A stretch of 64,000 nt of DNA from Pseudomonas sp. LD120. GTDB taxonomy: Bacteria; Pseudomonadota; Gammaproteobacteria; Pseudomonadales; Pseudomonadaceae. The position numbers and the translations under genes are program-made. Of this stretch, positions 55,732 through 64,000 are shown in pieces (the first letter of the stretch is position 1; each line of letters starts with the position of its first letter). Below the pieces are notes generated by a model that saw only the letters and a program-made list of their open reading frames with translations, was not told the origin of the DNA and searched no databases. The stretch covers positions 1,645,350-1,709,349 of the forward strand of contig NZ_WVHL01000003.1 in the NCBI RefSeq assembly GCF_009861525.1, written 5' to 3'.

Positions 55732-55976
55732 GGCGGCTTACCTCGACCGGGCGCAAAGGGCGTGGATGACAGGGTGCGCGGTGTCCGGCAACGGCGAGCG
55801 CGGTGCAGCAATAGGGCAGGGCATGGGGGCTTTCTCACGGGCATCAGGTGGAGGCTCGCCGGGCAGCAGCGCGGCGAACGGTGGCGTTAAGGCTCGGAGA
55901 AAGAATATTGAAGAGCGTGGGGGATATTTTCTCTAATATTCCAGTGATTGCTCTTGGTTTGGGAAGGATTGTTGTA

Positions 55977-56429
55977 ATGGACCGAATTGATCAGAAGATT
56001 CTTGCCGAGCTGCAAGCCGATGGGCGCCTGTCGGTCACCGACCTGGCGGATCGGGTCGGACTCAGCCTCTCGCCTTGCCATCGCCGGGTGCGGGCACTGG
56101 AACAGTCCGGGGTGATCCTCGGTTATCGCGCGCAACTGGCGCCCAGCGCCCTGGGGCTGAATTTTTCGGCCATGGTGTTCGTCACCTTGCGCGAAGGCGA
56201 CCACCAGGCGGTGGCGGCCTTTGAAAACGCCTTGCAGGGCATTGTCCAGATCGTCGAGGCGCAACGCCTGTTCGGCGAGCCCGACTACCTGCTGCAGGTG
56301 ATCACCCGCGACCTGCCGGCGTTCCAGCGGCTGTATGACGAACGCCTGTCGACCCTGCCCAACGTCCAGCGCCTGACCTCGACCCTGGTGATGAAGCAGG
56401 TGATCCAGGACCGCACCCTGCCGTTGTGA
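55977..56429 (+). CDS. Lrp/AsnC-family transcriptional regulator
   Basis: 150 residues from MDRIDQKILAELQADGRL. A winged helix-turn-helix (VTDLADRVGLSLSPCHRRVRAL) precedes the RAM ligand-binding domain (VFVTLREGDHQAVAAFENAL, GEPDYLLQVITRDL). Likely controls the divergent LysE exporter in response to an amino acid. Upstream 55920-55976 is AT-rich with TAATATT. Confidence 0.88.
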   Translation: MDRIDQKILAELQADGRLSVTDLADRVGLSLSPCHRRVRALEQSGVILGYRAQLAPSALGLNFSAMVFVTLREGDHQAVAAFENALQGIVQIVEAQRLFGEPDYLLQVITRDLPAFQRLYDERLSTLPNVQRLTSTLVMKQVIQDRTLPL

Positions 56430-56500
56430 TCGGGATCAACGCCCGCCGGCCCCGGGCGATCTAGTGTGCAGGCTCCTCCACCCGGTTTGTGGGAGCCGCC

Positions 56501-56719
56501 ATGGCCAAGCCCTTTCCCCTGCACCCCAAGCACCCCGAGCGGATCTGCTGGGGCTGCGACCGCTACTGCGCGGCCAATGCCCTAGCCTGCGGCAATGGCT
56601 CCGATCGCACCATGCACCCGGCGGAGATGCTCGGTGACGACTGGTACCTGGAGGGCGACTGGGGCATCGAGAACCCAACGAACAGCCCGGCGGAAGCGCA
56701 ACCGCAAGTGCTGAAGTAA
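56501..56719 (+). CDS. DUF3079 family protein
   Basis: 72 residues. The Cys cluster CWGCDRYC (Cys16, 19, 23) and Cys30 with LACGNGSDRTMHPAEMLG matches the DUF3079 pattern, suggestive of a metal site. No ribosome site other than GGGAG about 7 bases upstream. Function unknown; cytosolic. Confidence 0.82.
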   Translation: MAKPFPLHPKHPERICWGCDRYCAANALACGNGSDRTMHPAEMLGDDWYLEGDWGIENPTNSPAEAQPQVLK

Positions 56720-56751
56720 CGACTGCCCGTGGCTATTCGACTGCCCATGAG

Positions 56752-56800
56752 AATATTACCCGGGTGATATTGAAAGCCTGATTAATATCCGGGTAATATT
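56752..56800. promoter_or_regulatory. Two operator-like palindromes upstream of the DUF2239 gene
   Basis: AATATTACCCGGGTGATATT (56752-56771) is a near-perfect palindrome; a second, shortened copy at 56783-56800 ends CCGGGTAATATT. The 12-base arms AATATTACCCGG and CCGGGTAATATT are exact complements, 25 bp apart. The pair spans the promoter region of the gene that starts at 56828. A dimeric repressor is likely; none is adjacent. Confidence 0.55.
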
Positions 56801-56827
56801 GGCGCTCATTGTCTTGAGGCCATTGTC

Positions 56828-57451
56828 ATGTCCGACTCCCTTGCCCAACCCGTTACCGCCTTCCAGGCCCAGCGTGTGCTGGCGACCGGCCCGCTGCTGG
56901 AGGTGGCGCTGGCGGTCAAGCGCGCCACTGAAGGTGGCGAGCGACAACCGCTGCTGGTGTTCGATGATGCCAGCGGCCGGGTCGTCGATCTCGACCTGCG
57001 TGGCACCCCCGATGAGGTACGCCAGCGCTTGGCCGCTACCCCGCCGCCCGGCCCCGGGCGCTACCGCCAGCGCCAGCCCGACGCCGCCCCGGTCGAGGCC
57101 GAAGACCGCACGCCCCGTGGGCGCGGGCGGCCCAAGCTGGGGGTCGTCGCCCGGGAAGTGACCCTGCTGCCGCGTCAGTGGGATTGGCTGGCCGAGCAGC
57201 CGGGTGGGGCCTCGGCGGTGCTGCGCCGGCTGGTGGACGACGCGCGGCGCAATGGCACCGACGCACAGCGACAGCGGGCTGCGCAAGAGGCGGCCTACCA
57301 GTTCATGCTGGCCATGGGCGGCGACCTTCCGGGTTATGAAGAGGCCACTCGGGCGTTGTTCGCCGCGGATCTTGCGCGCCTGCAACAGTGCATTCAGGAC
57401 TGGCCCGGGGATATCCGCGACTACGCCCTGCGCCTGGCCGGCGCGCTTTGA
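56828..57451 (+). CDS. DUF2239 family protein
   Basis: 207 residues. Starts MSDSLAQPVTAFQAQRVLATG. It contains PLLVFDDASGRVVDLDLRGT, the basic RGRGRPKLGVVAREVTLLPR (about 95-115) and a helical C-terminal half. The RGRPKLG stretch resembles an AT-hook-type DNA contact. Function unknown. Preceded by strong operator-like palindromes, so expression is probably tightly controlled. Confidence 0.82.
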   Translation: MSDSLAQPVTAFQAQRVLATGPLLEVALAVKRATEGGERQPLLVFDDASGRVVDLDLRGTPDEVRQRLAATPPPGPGRYRQRQPDAAPVEAEDRTPRGRGRPKLGVVAREVTLLPRQWDWLAEQPGGASAVLRRLVDDARRNGTDAQRQRAAQEAAYQFMLAMGGDLPGYEEATRALFAADLARLQQCIQDWPGDIRDYALRLAGAL

Positions 57452-57469
57452 CAGGTCAGTGCTGCAGCA

Positions 57470-57514
57470 CCCGACGGGCCGCCGCCGAAGGCTCTTCGGC
57501 AGTGGCCCGTCGGG
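57470..57514. terminator. Large perfect hairpin downstream of DUF2239 gene, in the 57452-57787 region
   Basis: CCCGACGGGCC (57470-57480) pairs exactly with GGCCCGTCGGG (57504-57514), enclosing a second nested pair GCCGAAG/CTTCGGC. There is no T tract, so it may be a processed RNA structure or weak terminator. The following 270 bp contain no supported gene. Confidence 0.5.
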
Positions 57515-57787
57515 CTAGGCAGGTCAGGCCGCAATGCCCGCAGGCCGTCGCGTATGACTTCACTTGCGCTGGCCTATTCACCGCTATGTGGCCTGCACCG
57601 CGTCGGCCATTTGGTTTGGCGGCGTGATGCGGAAGTTGCTCAGTGTTACGCATGAGGAGTTTCTCCCGCTGGATAGGATTGAGTCCTGCCTCCACGCTGA
57701 GCAAAATGCATACCCCCTCAGGCATCGCCCCCTTGTACAGAATCCCTCAAGCCTGGACGGTAGCCGTCCGATTGAAGGGACGATTCT

Positions 57788-58408
57788 CTAGCCGCGACGC
57801 GCCATCAGCAGCACCGACGCCGCCCCTGACAACAGCAGCGCGCAGCCGCGATTGAACAGGCGCTTGCCGCGCGGTGCGGCGAACCAGCGGCGCATGTGCA
57901 GGCCCATGTAGGCGTAGGCGCCGATGGCGATCCACTCCAGCCCCAGAAACAGCACGCCCAGGACCAGGAACTGCGGCCCCATCGGCTGCGCCGGATCGAC
58001 GAACTGCGGCAGGAAGGCAGTGAAGATCAGGATCGCCTTGGGGTTGCCCGCCGCCACCAGGAACTCCTGGCGGGCCAGGGCCCACAGACCGACGCGGGCC
58101 GCTTCGCCGGGCTCTTCATGGCCGGGGTTGGCGCGCCACAGCTGCCAGGCCAGGTACAGCAGGTAGCCTGCGCCGAGGATCTTGATGGCATGAAACAACA
58201 GTTCCGAGGTCTGCAGGACCACCGCCAGGCCGGCGGCGGCCAGGGCGATCATCAAGGCGAACGCCAGCAGCCGGCCGATGCCCGCCAGGCACGATTGGCG
58301 ATAGCCGTAGCGGGTGGCGTTGCTCACCGACAGCAGGTTGTTCGGGCCGGGGGCCATATTCAGGGCAAAGCAGGCGGGGATGAACAGGAGCAAGGTGGCA
58401 AGGTTCAT
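57788..58408 (-). CDS. LysE-family amino-acid exporter
   Basis: 206 residues from the ATG at 58408 (GGGAG upstream). The first helix has NMAPGPNNLLSVSNATRYG, the LysE/RhtB signature, and about six membrane segments follow. The frame is open upstream through a hexamer repeat, but the ribosome site sets the start here. Regulator not adjacent. Confidence 0.85.
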   Translation of the reverse strand: MNLATLLLFIPACFALNMAPGPNNLLSVSNATRYGYRQSCLAGIGRLLAFALMIALAAAGLAVVLQTSELLFHAIKILGAGYLLYLAWQLWRANPGHEEPGEAARVGLWALARQEFLVAAGNPKAILIFTAFLPQFVDPAQPMGPQFLVLGVLFLGLEWIAIGAYAYMGLHMRRWFAAPRGKRLFNRGCALLLSGAASVLLMARRG

Positions 58409-58436
58409 AAGGTCTCCCAAAGGGCGTGGGTGGCAC

Positions 58437-58620
58437 TGCATCGCAGTCGCAGTAGCAGTAGCAGTAGCAGTAGCAGTAGCAGTAGCAGTAGCGGTCATGA
58501 TCGCAGTCGCAGTCGCAGTCGCAGTCGCAGTCGCAGTCGCAGTCGCAGTCGCAATAGCAATAGCAATAGCAATAGCAATAGCAATAGCAATAGCAGTCAC
58601 AGTCGCGGCCACAGCCGCAC
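58437..58620. repeat. Hexamer microsatellite: GCAGTA x7, GCAGTC x8, GCAATA x7, in the 58409-58734 intergenic region
   Basis: After an initial GCAGTC, GCAGTA repeats seven times (58449-58490), then GCAGTC eight times (58503-58550), then GCAATA seven times (58551-58592), followed by decayed GCAGTC/GCGGCC units. The three blocks are derived from one motif by single-base changes. The tract lies just upstream of the LysE gene (start 58408), in its probable promoter. The 58621-58734 remainder has no gene. Confidence 0.92.
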
Positions 58621-58734
58621 TCGCGATCGCGGGCGCCAGGCTGCCGGGGCGCGAGAGGGCAAAAATAGAGGTCGTAGCGGGGCCAAGGCAAGTGTCCCGT
58701 GCACCTTTGTGAGGCGCGCCTGGGCTGGGAGGGG

Positions 58735-59364
58735 TCAGGTATCGCCGTCGAGTGCGCCGCGCAAGTGCGCATCGAGCCACGGCGCGACTTGGGCCGCGTG
58801 GCTCAGGCCCAGGTCATGCTCGGCCCCGGGGACGATGCGCAAGCGCGCATTGGGCAGCAGGGCGGCCAGGCGCTGACCCACTGCCACCGGGCTGATGGGG
58901 TCGCAGTCGCCCCACAGCAGCAAGACCGGCATGTCCAGTTCCCCCAGGCGCGGGCCGAGGTCGCTGTGGTCATCGACGAACCAGCGGGGCAGTTGCGGGT
59001 AGGCCGCGGTGTAATCCTTGCGCCAGTCGCTGGCGCCCAGCTTGCCCATGTCCACGCCGCCGGAGGTGACGCTCAACACCAGATGGGTGATCAGCTCCGG
59101 TCGCGCCAGGGCCGTTTGCACCGCGAGGATGCCGCCCATGGACTGAGCCACCAGCGCGGTGGGCTGGTCGATGCGCTGCAGCACCAGGTCCAGCAGATCG
59201 TCCATGCCCCGGACGTCTGGCTGTGCCGGGGTATCGCCGAAGCCCGGCCAGCCCAGGTGCACCTGGCGCGCCGGATGGCGCAGCTGCGCGGCCAGGGGTT
59301 GCCAGAATTGACGATTGCCCGAGGCGCCGGGCAGAAACAGCAGTTGTTGGGGGGCTTGGGGCAC
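58735..59364 (-). CDS. Alpha/beta hydrolase
   Basis: 209 residues from a GTG at 59364, with CGGAG upstream; no ATG fits the family N-terminus. Motifs: LLFLPGASGNRQFW (oxyanion region), AQSMGGIL (nucleophile Ser about 94), LLLWGDCDPISPV (Asp) and VPGAEHDLGLS (His). A small serine hydrolase of unknown substrate. It is divergent from the PrpF-like gene. Confidence 0.78.
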   Translation of the reverse strand: MPQAPQQLLFLPGASGNRQFWQPLAAQLRHPARQVHLGWPGFGDTPAQPDVRGMDDLLDLVLQRIDQPTALVAQSMGGILAVQTALARPELITHLVLSVTSGGVDMGKLGASDWRKDYTAAYPQLPRWFVDDHSDLGPRLGELDMPVLLLWGDCDPISPVAVGQRLAALLPNARLRIVPGAEHDLGLSHAAQVAPWLDAHLRGALDGDT

Positions 59365-59613
59365 GGCATCGCTCCGGGTCCGTGGGCGGCTAACACGCTC
59401 GCGCTGGCAGCAGCACCGTGCGGCGGGCAAGAAAATACGGCGACTTGGCGTCAGGAGCAAGAGGCACAGCGTGCGGCGCCGCGCATCGAGCGATGGCGGC
59501 GGGTGATGCACCAGGCGCCCATGCATCCGCTGCGGCGGTTTATCATGCGGGCCCTGGCGGGTTGCTCGCCAAGCCAGTGACTGATCTTCTTGCCCACTCC
59601 GGATGCGCCCGCC

Positions 59614-60801
59614 ATGTCAGATCCGCAAAAGCCTGTTGCCATCCCCGAATTTCCGGTGTGCCACGTCCGGGGCGGCACCTCCACCGGGTTGATCCTGCCT
59701 CGCGATGCCTTGCCCCGGGACGAAGCCCTGGTGGAAGAACTGCTGCGCCACCTGATGGGCGTGCCACTGCACGGCGAGTGGCCGGGCAACAGCCAGATCA
59801 CCGGCCTGGGGCGCGGCGGGCCCACCAGCAACAAGGTGTTCATCGTCGAACGCCGCCCCGGCGAGACGCGGATGATCAGCACCCTGGCGCAACTGGCGGC
59901 GGGCAAGAGCGCCATCGACTGGAGCGTCAACTGCGGCAACCTGTCCGCGGCCCTGCCGCTGTACGCCCTGCAACGCGGGTGGCTGCAGCCCGGGGAGGGC
60001 GGTGGACAGATCGAGATCTACAACAGCAACACCCAGACCACGATGTATGCACGCCTGAGCCTGCGCGACGGTCGGCTGCTGAGCGACACGCGAATTCCCG
60101 GGGTCAACGGGGTGTTTCCCGGGGTCGACCTGTTTCTCGATAAGCCGGTGGGCGCCAAGACCGGCGCGCTGTTTCCCACCGGGCAACGGGTCGACCTGTT
60201 GGACGGCATCGCCGCCACCTGCATCGACGTGGCGGTGCCCATGGTCATCCTGCGCGCGGCGGACCTGGGTAAGACCGGCGAGGAAAGCCCGGCCGAACTG
60301 GACGCCGACCCACAGTTCAAGGCGCGCCTGCTGGAACTGATGGTGCAAGGCGGTCTGCGCATGGGCTTGCGCCAGCGCGACGGCCGTTTGATGAGCGCCG
60401 ACGACCTACGGCGCAGCGAAACCATCCCGAAGATCTGCATCGTCAGCCCGGCGCGAGAAGGCGGGGATATCGCCACCCGCTACTTCACCCCGCAGAACGC
60501 CCACCCGTCCCTGGCGGTGTCCGGCGGCTGCTGCCTGGCGGCGGCCTGCCTGGCCGAAGGCACCGTGGCCCATGCCCTGTTGGCGCGGGCACCGGTGATA
60601 GGCGAAGGGAAGGGCGAATATCCGCTGGCGATTGAAAACCCCGCCGGCGTGCTGGAAACCCTGATCAATGCCCGACAGGTGGCCGGGGAGCTACTGATCG
60701 ACGGCGCCGCCTACCGGCGCAGCGCACAGATCCTGTTGCAGGGCAGCACACCGCTGTACAACGCCTCGCCGCAATTGATCGCCGCCCTTGGCGCCTTGTA
60801 G
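59614..60801 (+). CDS. PrpF-family isomerase (2-methylaconitate/4-oxalomesaconate-type)
   Basis: 395 residues. PrpF features: FPVCHVRGGTSTGLILPRDA near the start, ITGLGRGGPTSNKVFIV, NCGNLSAALPLYAL and SVSGGCCLAAA-like VSGGCCLAAACLAEG. Family members isomerise cis/trans tricarboxylates; true PrpF works in the methylcitrate cycle, but no prp genes are adjacent, so an aromatic pathway (4-oxalomesaconate) or another substrate is equally possible. Its TAG stop falls inside the downstream repeat. Confidence 0.82.
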   Translation: MSDPQKPVAIPEFPVCHVRGGTSTGLILPRDALPRDEALVEELLRHLMGVPLHGEWPGNSQITGLGRGGPTSNKVFIVERRPGETRMISTLAQLAAGKSAIDWSVNCGNLSAALPLYALQRGWLQPGEGGGQIEIYNSNTQTTMYARLSLRDGRLLSDTRIPGVNGVFPGVDLFLDKPVGAKTGALFPTGQRVDLLDGIAATCIDVAVPMVILRAADLGKTGEESPAELDADPQFKARLLELMVQGGLRMGLRQRDGRLMSADDLRRSETIPKICIVSPAREGGDIATRYFTPQNAHPSLAVSGGCCLAAACLAEGTVAHALLARAPVIGEGKGEYPLAIENPAGVLETLINARQVAGELLIDGAAYRRSAQILLQGSTPLYNASPQLIAALGAL

Positions 60802-61019
60802 CCACTGCCGCAGGCTCGCCAGCGATCCCTCTACCGCCGAGGCCTCTTCGGTGCCTATCGCAGCCTGCGGCAGCGGCTACAGAGTTGCCCGTGACGCCAG
60901 CGCTTGCATTCGCTTCGTGTAGCCGCTGCCGAAGGCTGCGAACGAGCCACAGGCTCGCTGGCGATCCCCCTGGCGCCGAGGCCCCTTCGGTGCCTATCGC
61001 AGCCTGCGGCAGCGGCTAC
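60798..61019. repeat. Two tandem ~90-100 bp copies of the TGTAGCCGCTGCCG intergenic repeat
   Basis: Copy A (60798-60881) and copy B (60919-61019) each begin GTAGCC(A/G)CTGCCG(C/A)AGGCT and end GCAGCCTGCGGCAGCGGCTAC, with shared CGAGGCC and CTTCGGTGCCTATCGCAGCC. Each is itself an imperfect inverted repeat. This sequence type is widespread in intergenic DNA of the P. fluorescens/chlororaphis/protegens group. Confidence 0.85.
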
Positions 61020-61036
61020 AGGCGGGCGGCTGTGGT

Positions 61037-61483
61037 TCAGCGCTGGGGGAAATCCCGGCGCAGGGCATCCACCCCTGCCAGCAGCCGAGGCACGGGATTG
61101 CAGGCCAGGGGCAGCGTCACTTGGCAGCCGTCCAGCCGTTGCTCCGGGTTCAGCCAGGGCGGCGCGGCTTCAAGGCAAAAGTGGATCTGGATCTGCGGCT
61201 CGGGGCCGCCCAGGTAGTGAAACGCCAGGCAAGGCTCGGTGAACCAGCAGGGCCGGGGAGGGCCTTTGGGCTGATCCAGGGCCTGTAGCCACTGGGCCAA
61301 CTGACCGAGCTCGTGAGTCCTCAGGCAGGCATCCTTGAAACGCCAGTCGCCCTGGGGATGCTCGATGCGGCCCTGCACCATCAGCCAGTTGGCGTCCAGG
61401 TGATCGTGGCTGCTGGGGAACTGGTAGCCAAGGATGTCCAGTTCCACCCGCAGCTCAGGCGGGGCCCTGAAGATCAGGGGCAT
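61037..61483 (-). CDS. Hypothetical protein, WapI-immunity-like
   Basis: 148 residues. The beta-rich core LDILGYQFP, DANWLMVQGRIEHPQGDWRF-like and RTHELGQLAQWL resemble the WapI-type immunity family found beside polymorphic toxins. No toxin gene is near, so it could be an orphan immunity or just a divergent relative. Its ATG lies one base after the TGA of the phosphatase gene, meaning the two are translationally coupled. Confidence 0.5.
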   Translation of the reverse strand: MPLIFRAPPELRVELDILGYQFPSSHDHLDANWLMVQGRIEHPQGDWRFKDACLRTHELGQLAQWLQALDQPKGPPRPCWFTEPCLAFHYLGGPEPQIQIHFCLEAAPPWLNPEQRLDGCQVTLPLACNPVPRLLAGVDALRRDFPQR

Positions 61484-61484
61484 A

Positions 61485-61826
61485 TCAGCGAACCTCGCCG
61501 CCATCGGGAAGAAACGGCGGCACCTTCTGGCGCAACAACTGGATCAACGCCGGGTCCATGAAGTCGTAATCATCGGCAATGTTCAGGCTCACGATCTGCT
61601 GGTTGTTCAACTGCGCCTTGAAGCGCTTGCGCAGTTTTTCCCGGTGGCCGGTTTCCATCACCACAATCAGCCCGGCCCATTGCACCAGCTCCGGGCCCAG
61701 GGGCACCTGGGCATCGTGATTGAGCCCGGCGGAGGCGGTTTCGATCCCCGGCCAGTCGGCGAACAGCTGCTCGGCGGTGGGGCTGCGCAGCTTGTTCTGG
61801 CTGCAGACAAACAAGACATTGAGCAT
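61485..61826 (-). CDS. Low-molecular-weight protein tyrosine phosphatase-like protein
   Basis: 113 residues, shorter than the usual 150. The P-loop CSQNKLRS (C-x5-R, then Ser) near residue 8 starts FVCSQNKLRSPTAEQLF, and the late DDYDFMDPALI gives the Asp-Pro acid. Function is either dephosphorylation or arsenate-reductase-like. Cotranscribed with the next gene and divergent from an XRE-type regulator 189 bp away. Confidence 0.75.
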   Translation of the reverse strand: MLNVLFVCSQNKLRSPTAEQLFADWPGIETASAGLNHDAQVPLGPELVQWAGLIVVMETGHREKLRKRFKAQLNNQQIVSLNIADDYDFMDPALIQLLRQKVPPFLPDGGEVR

Positions 61827-62015
61827 TGGGCCGAACTCCTTGGCACAGACGCCCGGCCCGTGACGGGCGGGGCAAAGGCGCTGATTTTTCGGGGCTTTGG
61901 CCGCGCTGTCCAGCAACTTGTGACGGGATGGGCCAATGGCGTTGGTCAGCCCCGGTTGCCCGCCAAGGGCTGTGGCTGCGAAACTGCCAGCCCCTTGACT
62001 CGCATCGCTCACGCC

Positions 62016-62573
62016 ATGTCCGCAGCCCTGTTCACCTCACCCCATCTGGGCCTGGCCCTCAGGCGCTGGCGCCTGTTGCACCGGGTCAAGCAGCAGCACG
62101 CTGCCGAGCTGTTCGGCGTGGCGCAGTCGAGCATTTCCCGCTGGGAAAACGGCCGGCAGGCCATGGAACCGGCGGAGCGTGCGCGCCTGGAGCACCTGCT
62201 GGCGGCCAACCTCAGCGCCGCTGCCGATCAGGCCCTGGCGCGGCTGGTGAATGACAGCCCGCGCGCCGTGCACCTGGTGTGCGACCTGACCCACCGCCTG
62301 CTGGCCTGTTCGCCGACCCGCGCCGCACAATTCGGCGTGCCCTTGAGCGAGCTGCTGGGCCAATCGCTGTGGGGCTTTTGTACCGAGGAAATCGTGCGCA
62401 AGGAAGCCGCCCTGGATGACCTGGGCTGGCGCGCAGTGCTGGCGCCGCCGTCCCTGGAGTTCTTCAGCGGCCACAACGATTCGGCCATCGTGCCCATCGC
62501 CCCCAGCCAGTGCCGCTGGACCCGCCTCAACCTGTCCGACGGCAACGCCGTGCGGCTGGTGGAAACCCTCTGA
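62016..62573 (+). CDS. XRE-type helix-turn-helix regulator
   Basis: 185 residues. The helix-turn-helix is residues 10-55 (LALRRWRLLHRVKQQHAAEL, VAQSSISRWENGRQAM). The C-terminal 110 residues read as a PAS-like sensor (VHLVCDLTHRLLACSPTRAA) with a hydrophobic core. The start at 62016 is the natural one. Divergent from the phosphatase gene. Target unknown. Confidence 0.82.
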   Translation: MSAALFTSPHLGLALRRWRLLHRVKQQHAAELFGVAQSSISRWENGRQAMEPAERARLEHLLAANLSAAADQALARLVNDSPRAVHLVCDLTHRLLACSPTRAAQFGVPLSELLGQSLWGFCTEEIVRKEAALDDLGWRAVLAPPSLEFFSGHNDSAIVPIAPSQCRWTRLNLSDGNAVRLVETL

Positions 62574-62698
62574 CGCGCTTGTCGAGGCACGCCACGCATA
62601 TTTTATCCGTGGACCGGTTGCTGCCCGCTGGCTAGTCTGGCAAGCCTTCGCCCGCCGCCCCACGGCGTGGGCCTCATTCACGTGCAGCAGGCTTGTCC

Positions 62699-63270
62699 AT
62701 GACCCCCGAACTCCTCAGTGGCCGTCTCGACTTCTCCGTGAAGCGGAAAAACTCAAGGACGTGCTGCGCAGCGCCCACACCTCCAGCGGCCGCCAGGAAA
62801 GCACCGCCGAGCACAGCTGGCGCCTGTGCCTGATGGCGTTGCTGTTCGAAGACCAACTGGGCGAACTGGACCTGCTGCGGGTGCTGAAACTGTGCATCGT
62901 CCACGACCTGGGGGAGGCCATTCATGGCGATATCCCGGCGGTGGCCCAGGCCGCCCACCCGGACAAGAGCCAACAGGAACGCGACGACCTGCAATACCTC
63001 GCCCGGGCCCTGGACGCCCCAGCCCGCCAGCGCCTGCTGGAGCTGTGGGACGAATACGAAGGCGCCGCCAGCGCCGAGGCGCGCGCGGTCAAGGCCCTGG
63101 ACAAGCTGGAAACCCTGCTGCAACACACCCAGGGCCAGAACCCGGCGGATTTCGACTACGGCTTCAACCTCGATTACGGCCGCCGCTACACCGATGCCAG
63201 CCCGTTGTTCCAGGCCCTGCGCCAGCAGATCGATGCCGACACCCGGCGCCGCCTCGACGCCCAGGACTGA
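62699..63270 (+). pseudogene. HD-domain phosphohydrolase, frameshifted after codon 12
   Basis: From MTPELLSGRLDF at 62699 the frame is lost near 62734; in the next frame the protein continues cleanly LREAEKLKDVLRSAHTSS to the stop at 63270. The HD motif is complete (HSWRLCLMALL, then CIVHDLGEAIHGDIPAVAQ). One C missing from TTCCTC explains the break. If true the gene cannot make the normal N-terminus; re-initiation is possible. The family (YfbR/HDDC2-like) acts on nucleotides. Confidence 0.8.
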
Positions 63271-63527
63271 GCAGCGGTTCACGATCGGCGGTGCCTGGCT
63301 CAGGCGCCGTTGAGCATGCCTGGGCAGCACTCGAAAAGGGATGAACAGGCTCCGGCAGGGGGCAGGGCGCCCGCTGGGGGCCTGGCACGGGTCATGGTTT
63401 TTTTCTGGCAGGGTCATCAAGCGAAGCTATTTTTACCTTCGCTTGTCCTTCACTACGCTTTTCACACGGTTGTCCAACCCGGGGCCAACGTCGAGCGGCA
63501 GGTTTTCGATGACCGAAGGAGTGATCC

Positions 63528-64000
<473 letters not shown>

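Noticed and set aside
57456..57725. 89-residue minus-strand frame and the 75-residue plus-strand frame in the same gap
   Set aside because: No ribosome site, and the minus frame runs through the large hairpin; neither resembles a known protein.
58437..58620. CRISPR array
   Set aside because: The repeats are contiguous 6-base units without spacers and no cas genes are near.
57788..58780. Longer LysE frame with an Ala-Thr/Ala-Ile repeat N-terminus
   Set aside because: The extension is only the hexamer tract translated; the ribosome site at 58408 fixes the start.

Overview
The window is about 64 kb of high-GC DNA from a Pseudomonas chromosome. The gene families, the codon bias and the intergenic repeats (TGTAGCCGCTGCCG-type repeats and GTAGG-type REP elements) suggest the P. 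fluorescens group, perhaps the chlororaphis/protegens branch; the species call is inference. I see no rRNA, tRNA, CRISPR array, phage or transposase gene. Most of the window is ordinary dense chromosomal DNA with accessory stretches.

Region 1 (1-18 kb) is aromatic catabolism. It opens with the minus-strand meta-cleavage genes hpaG1-hpaG2-hpaE (hpaE runs off the left edge) and the divergent activator hpaA. The 4-hydroxyphenylacetate hydroxylase genes hpaB and hpaC lie 12.5 kb away. Between them sit two other transcription units: a five-gene minus-strand set (cupin dioxygenase of the 2,4'-dihydroxyacetophenone dioxygenase family, MFS transporter, zinc alcohol dehydrogenase, OprB-type porin, GMC oxidoreductase) with a divergent AraC regulator, and a three-gene set (phenol-MetA-type outer-membrane protein, MFS transporter, class II histone-deacetylase-like amidohydrolase) preceded by a LuxR-type regulator.

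Region 2 (18-36 kb) has a chemoreceptor, an aminotransferase, a choline-type binding protein with an esterase, a glutathione transferase, the sbcDC nuclease operon, and a complete moxR-DUF58-DUF4381-batA-batB-batD operon. Region 3 (36-44 kb) looks devoted to polyamine/agmatine use: amidase, two PotF-like binding proteins, agmatine deiminase and two regulators.

Region 4 (44-64 kb) is a patchwork of small conserved genes, lipoproteins, exporters and regulators. It carries an IS5-type MITE-like element, a lower-GC lipoprotein/hydrolase gene, several tandem repeats, and a run of damaged genes: a frameshifted alkA-like glycosylase, a sigma factor lacking region 4, a frameshifted HD-domain gene, and a katG start with three lesions at the right edge. 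Either decay or sequence error could explain the indels.

The best candidates for something undescribed are the catabolic operon lodged inside the hpa locus and the MetA/MFS/deacetylase operon beside it. Function calls rest on recognisable motifs and family memory; no database search was run.
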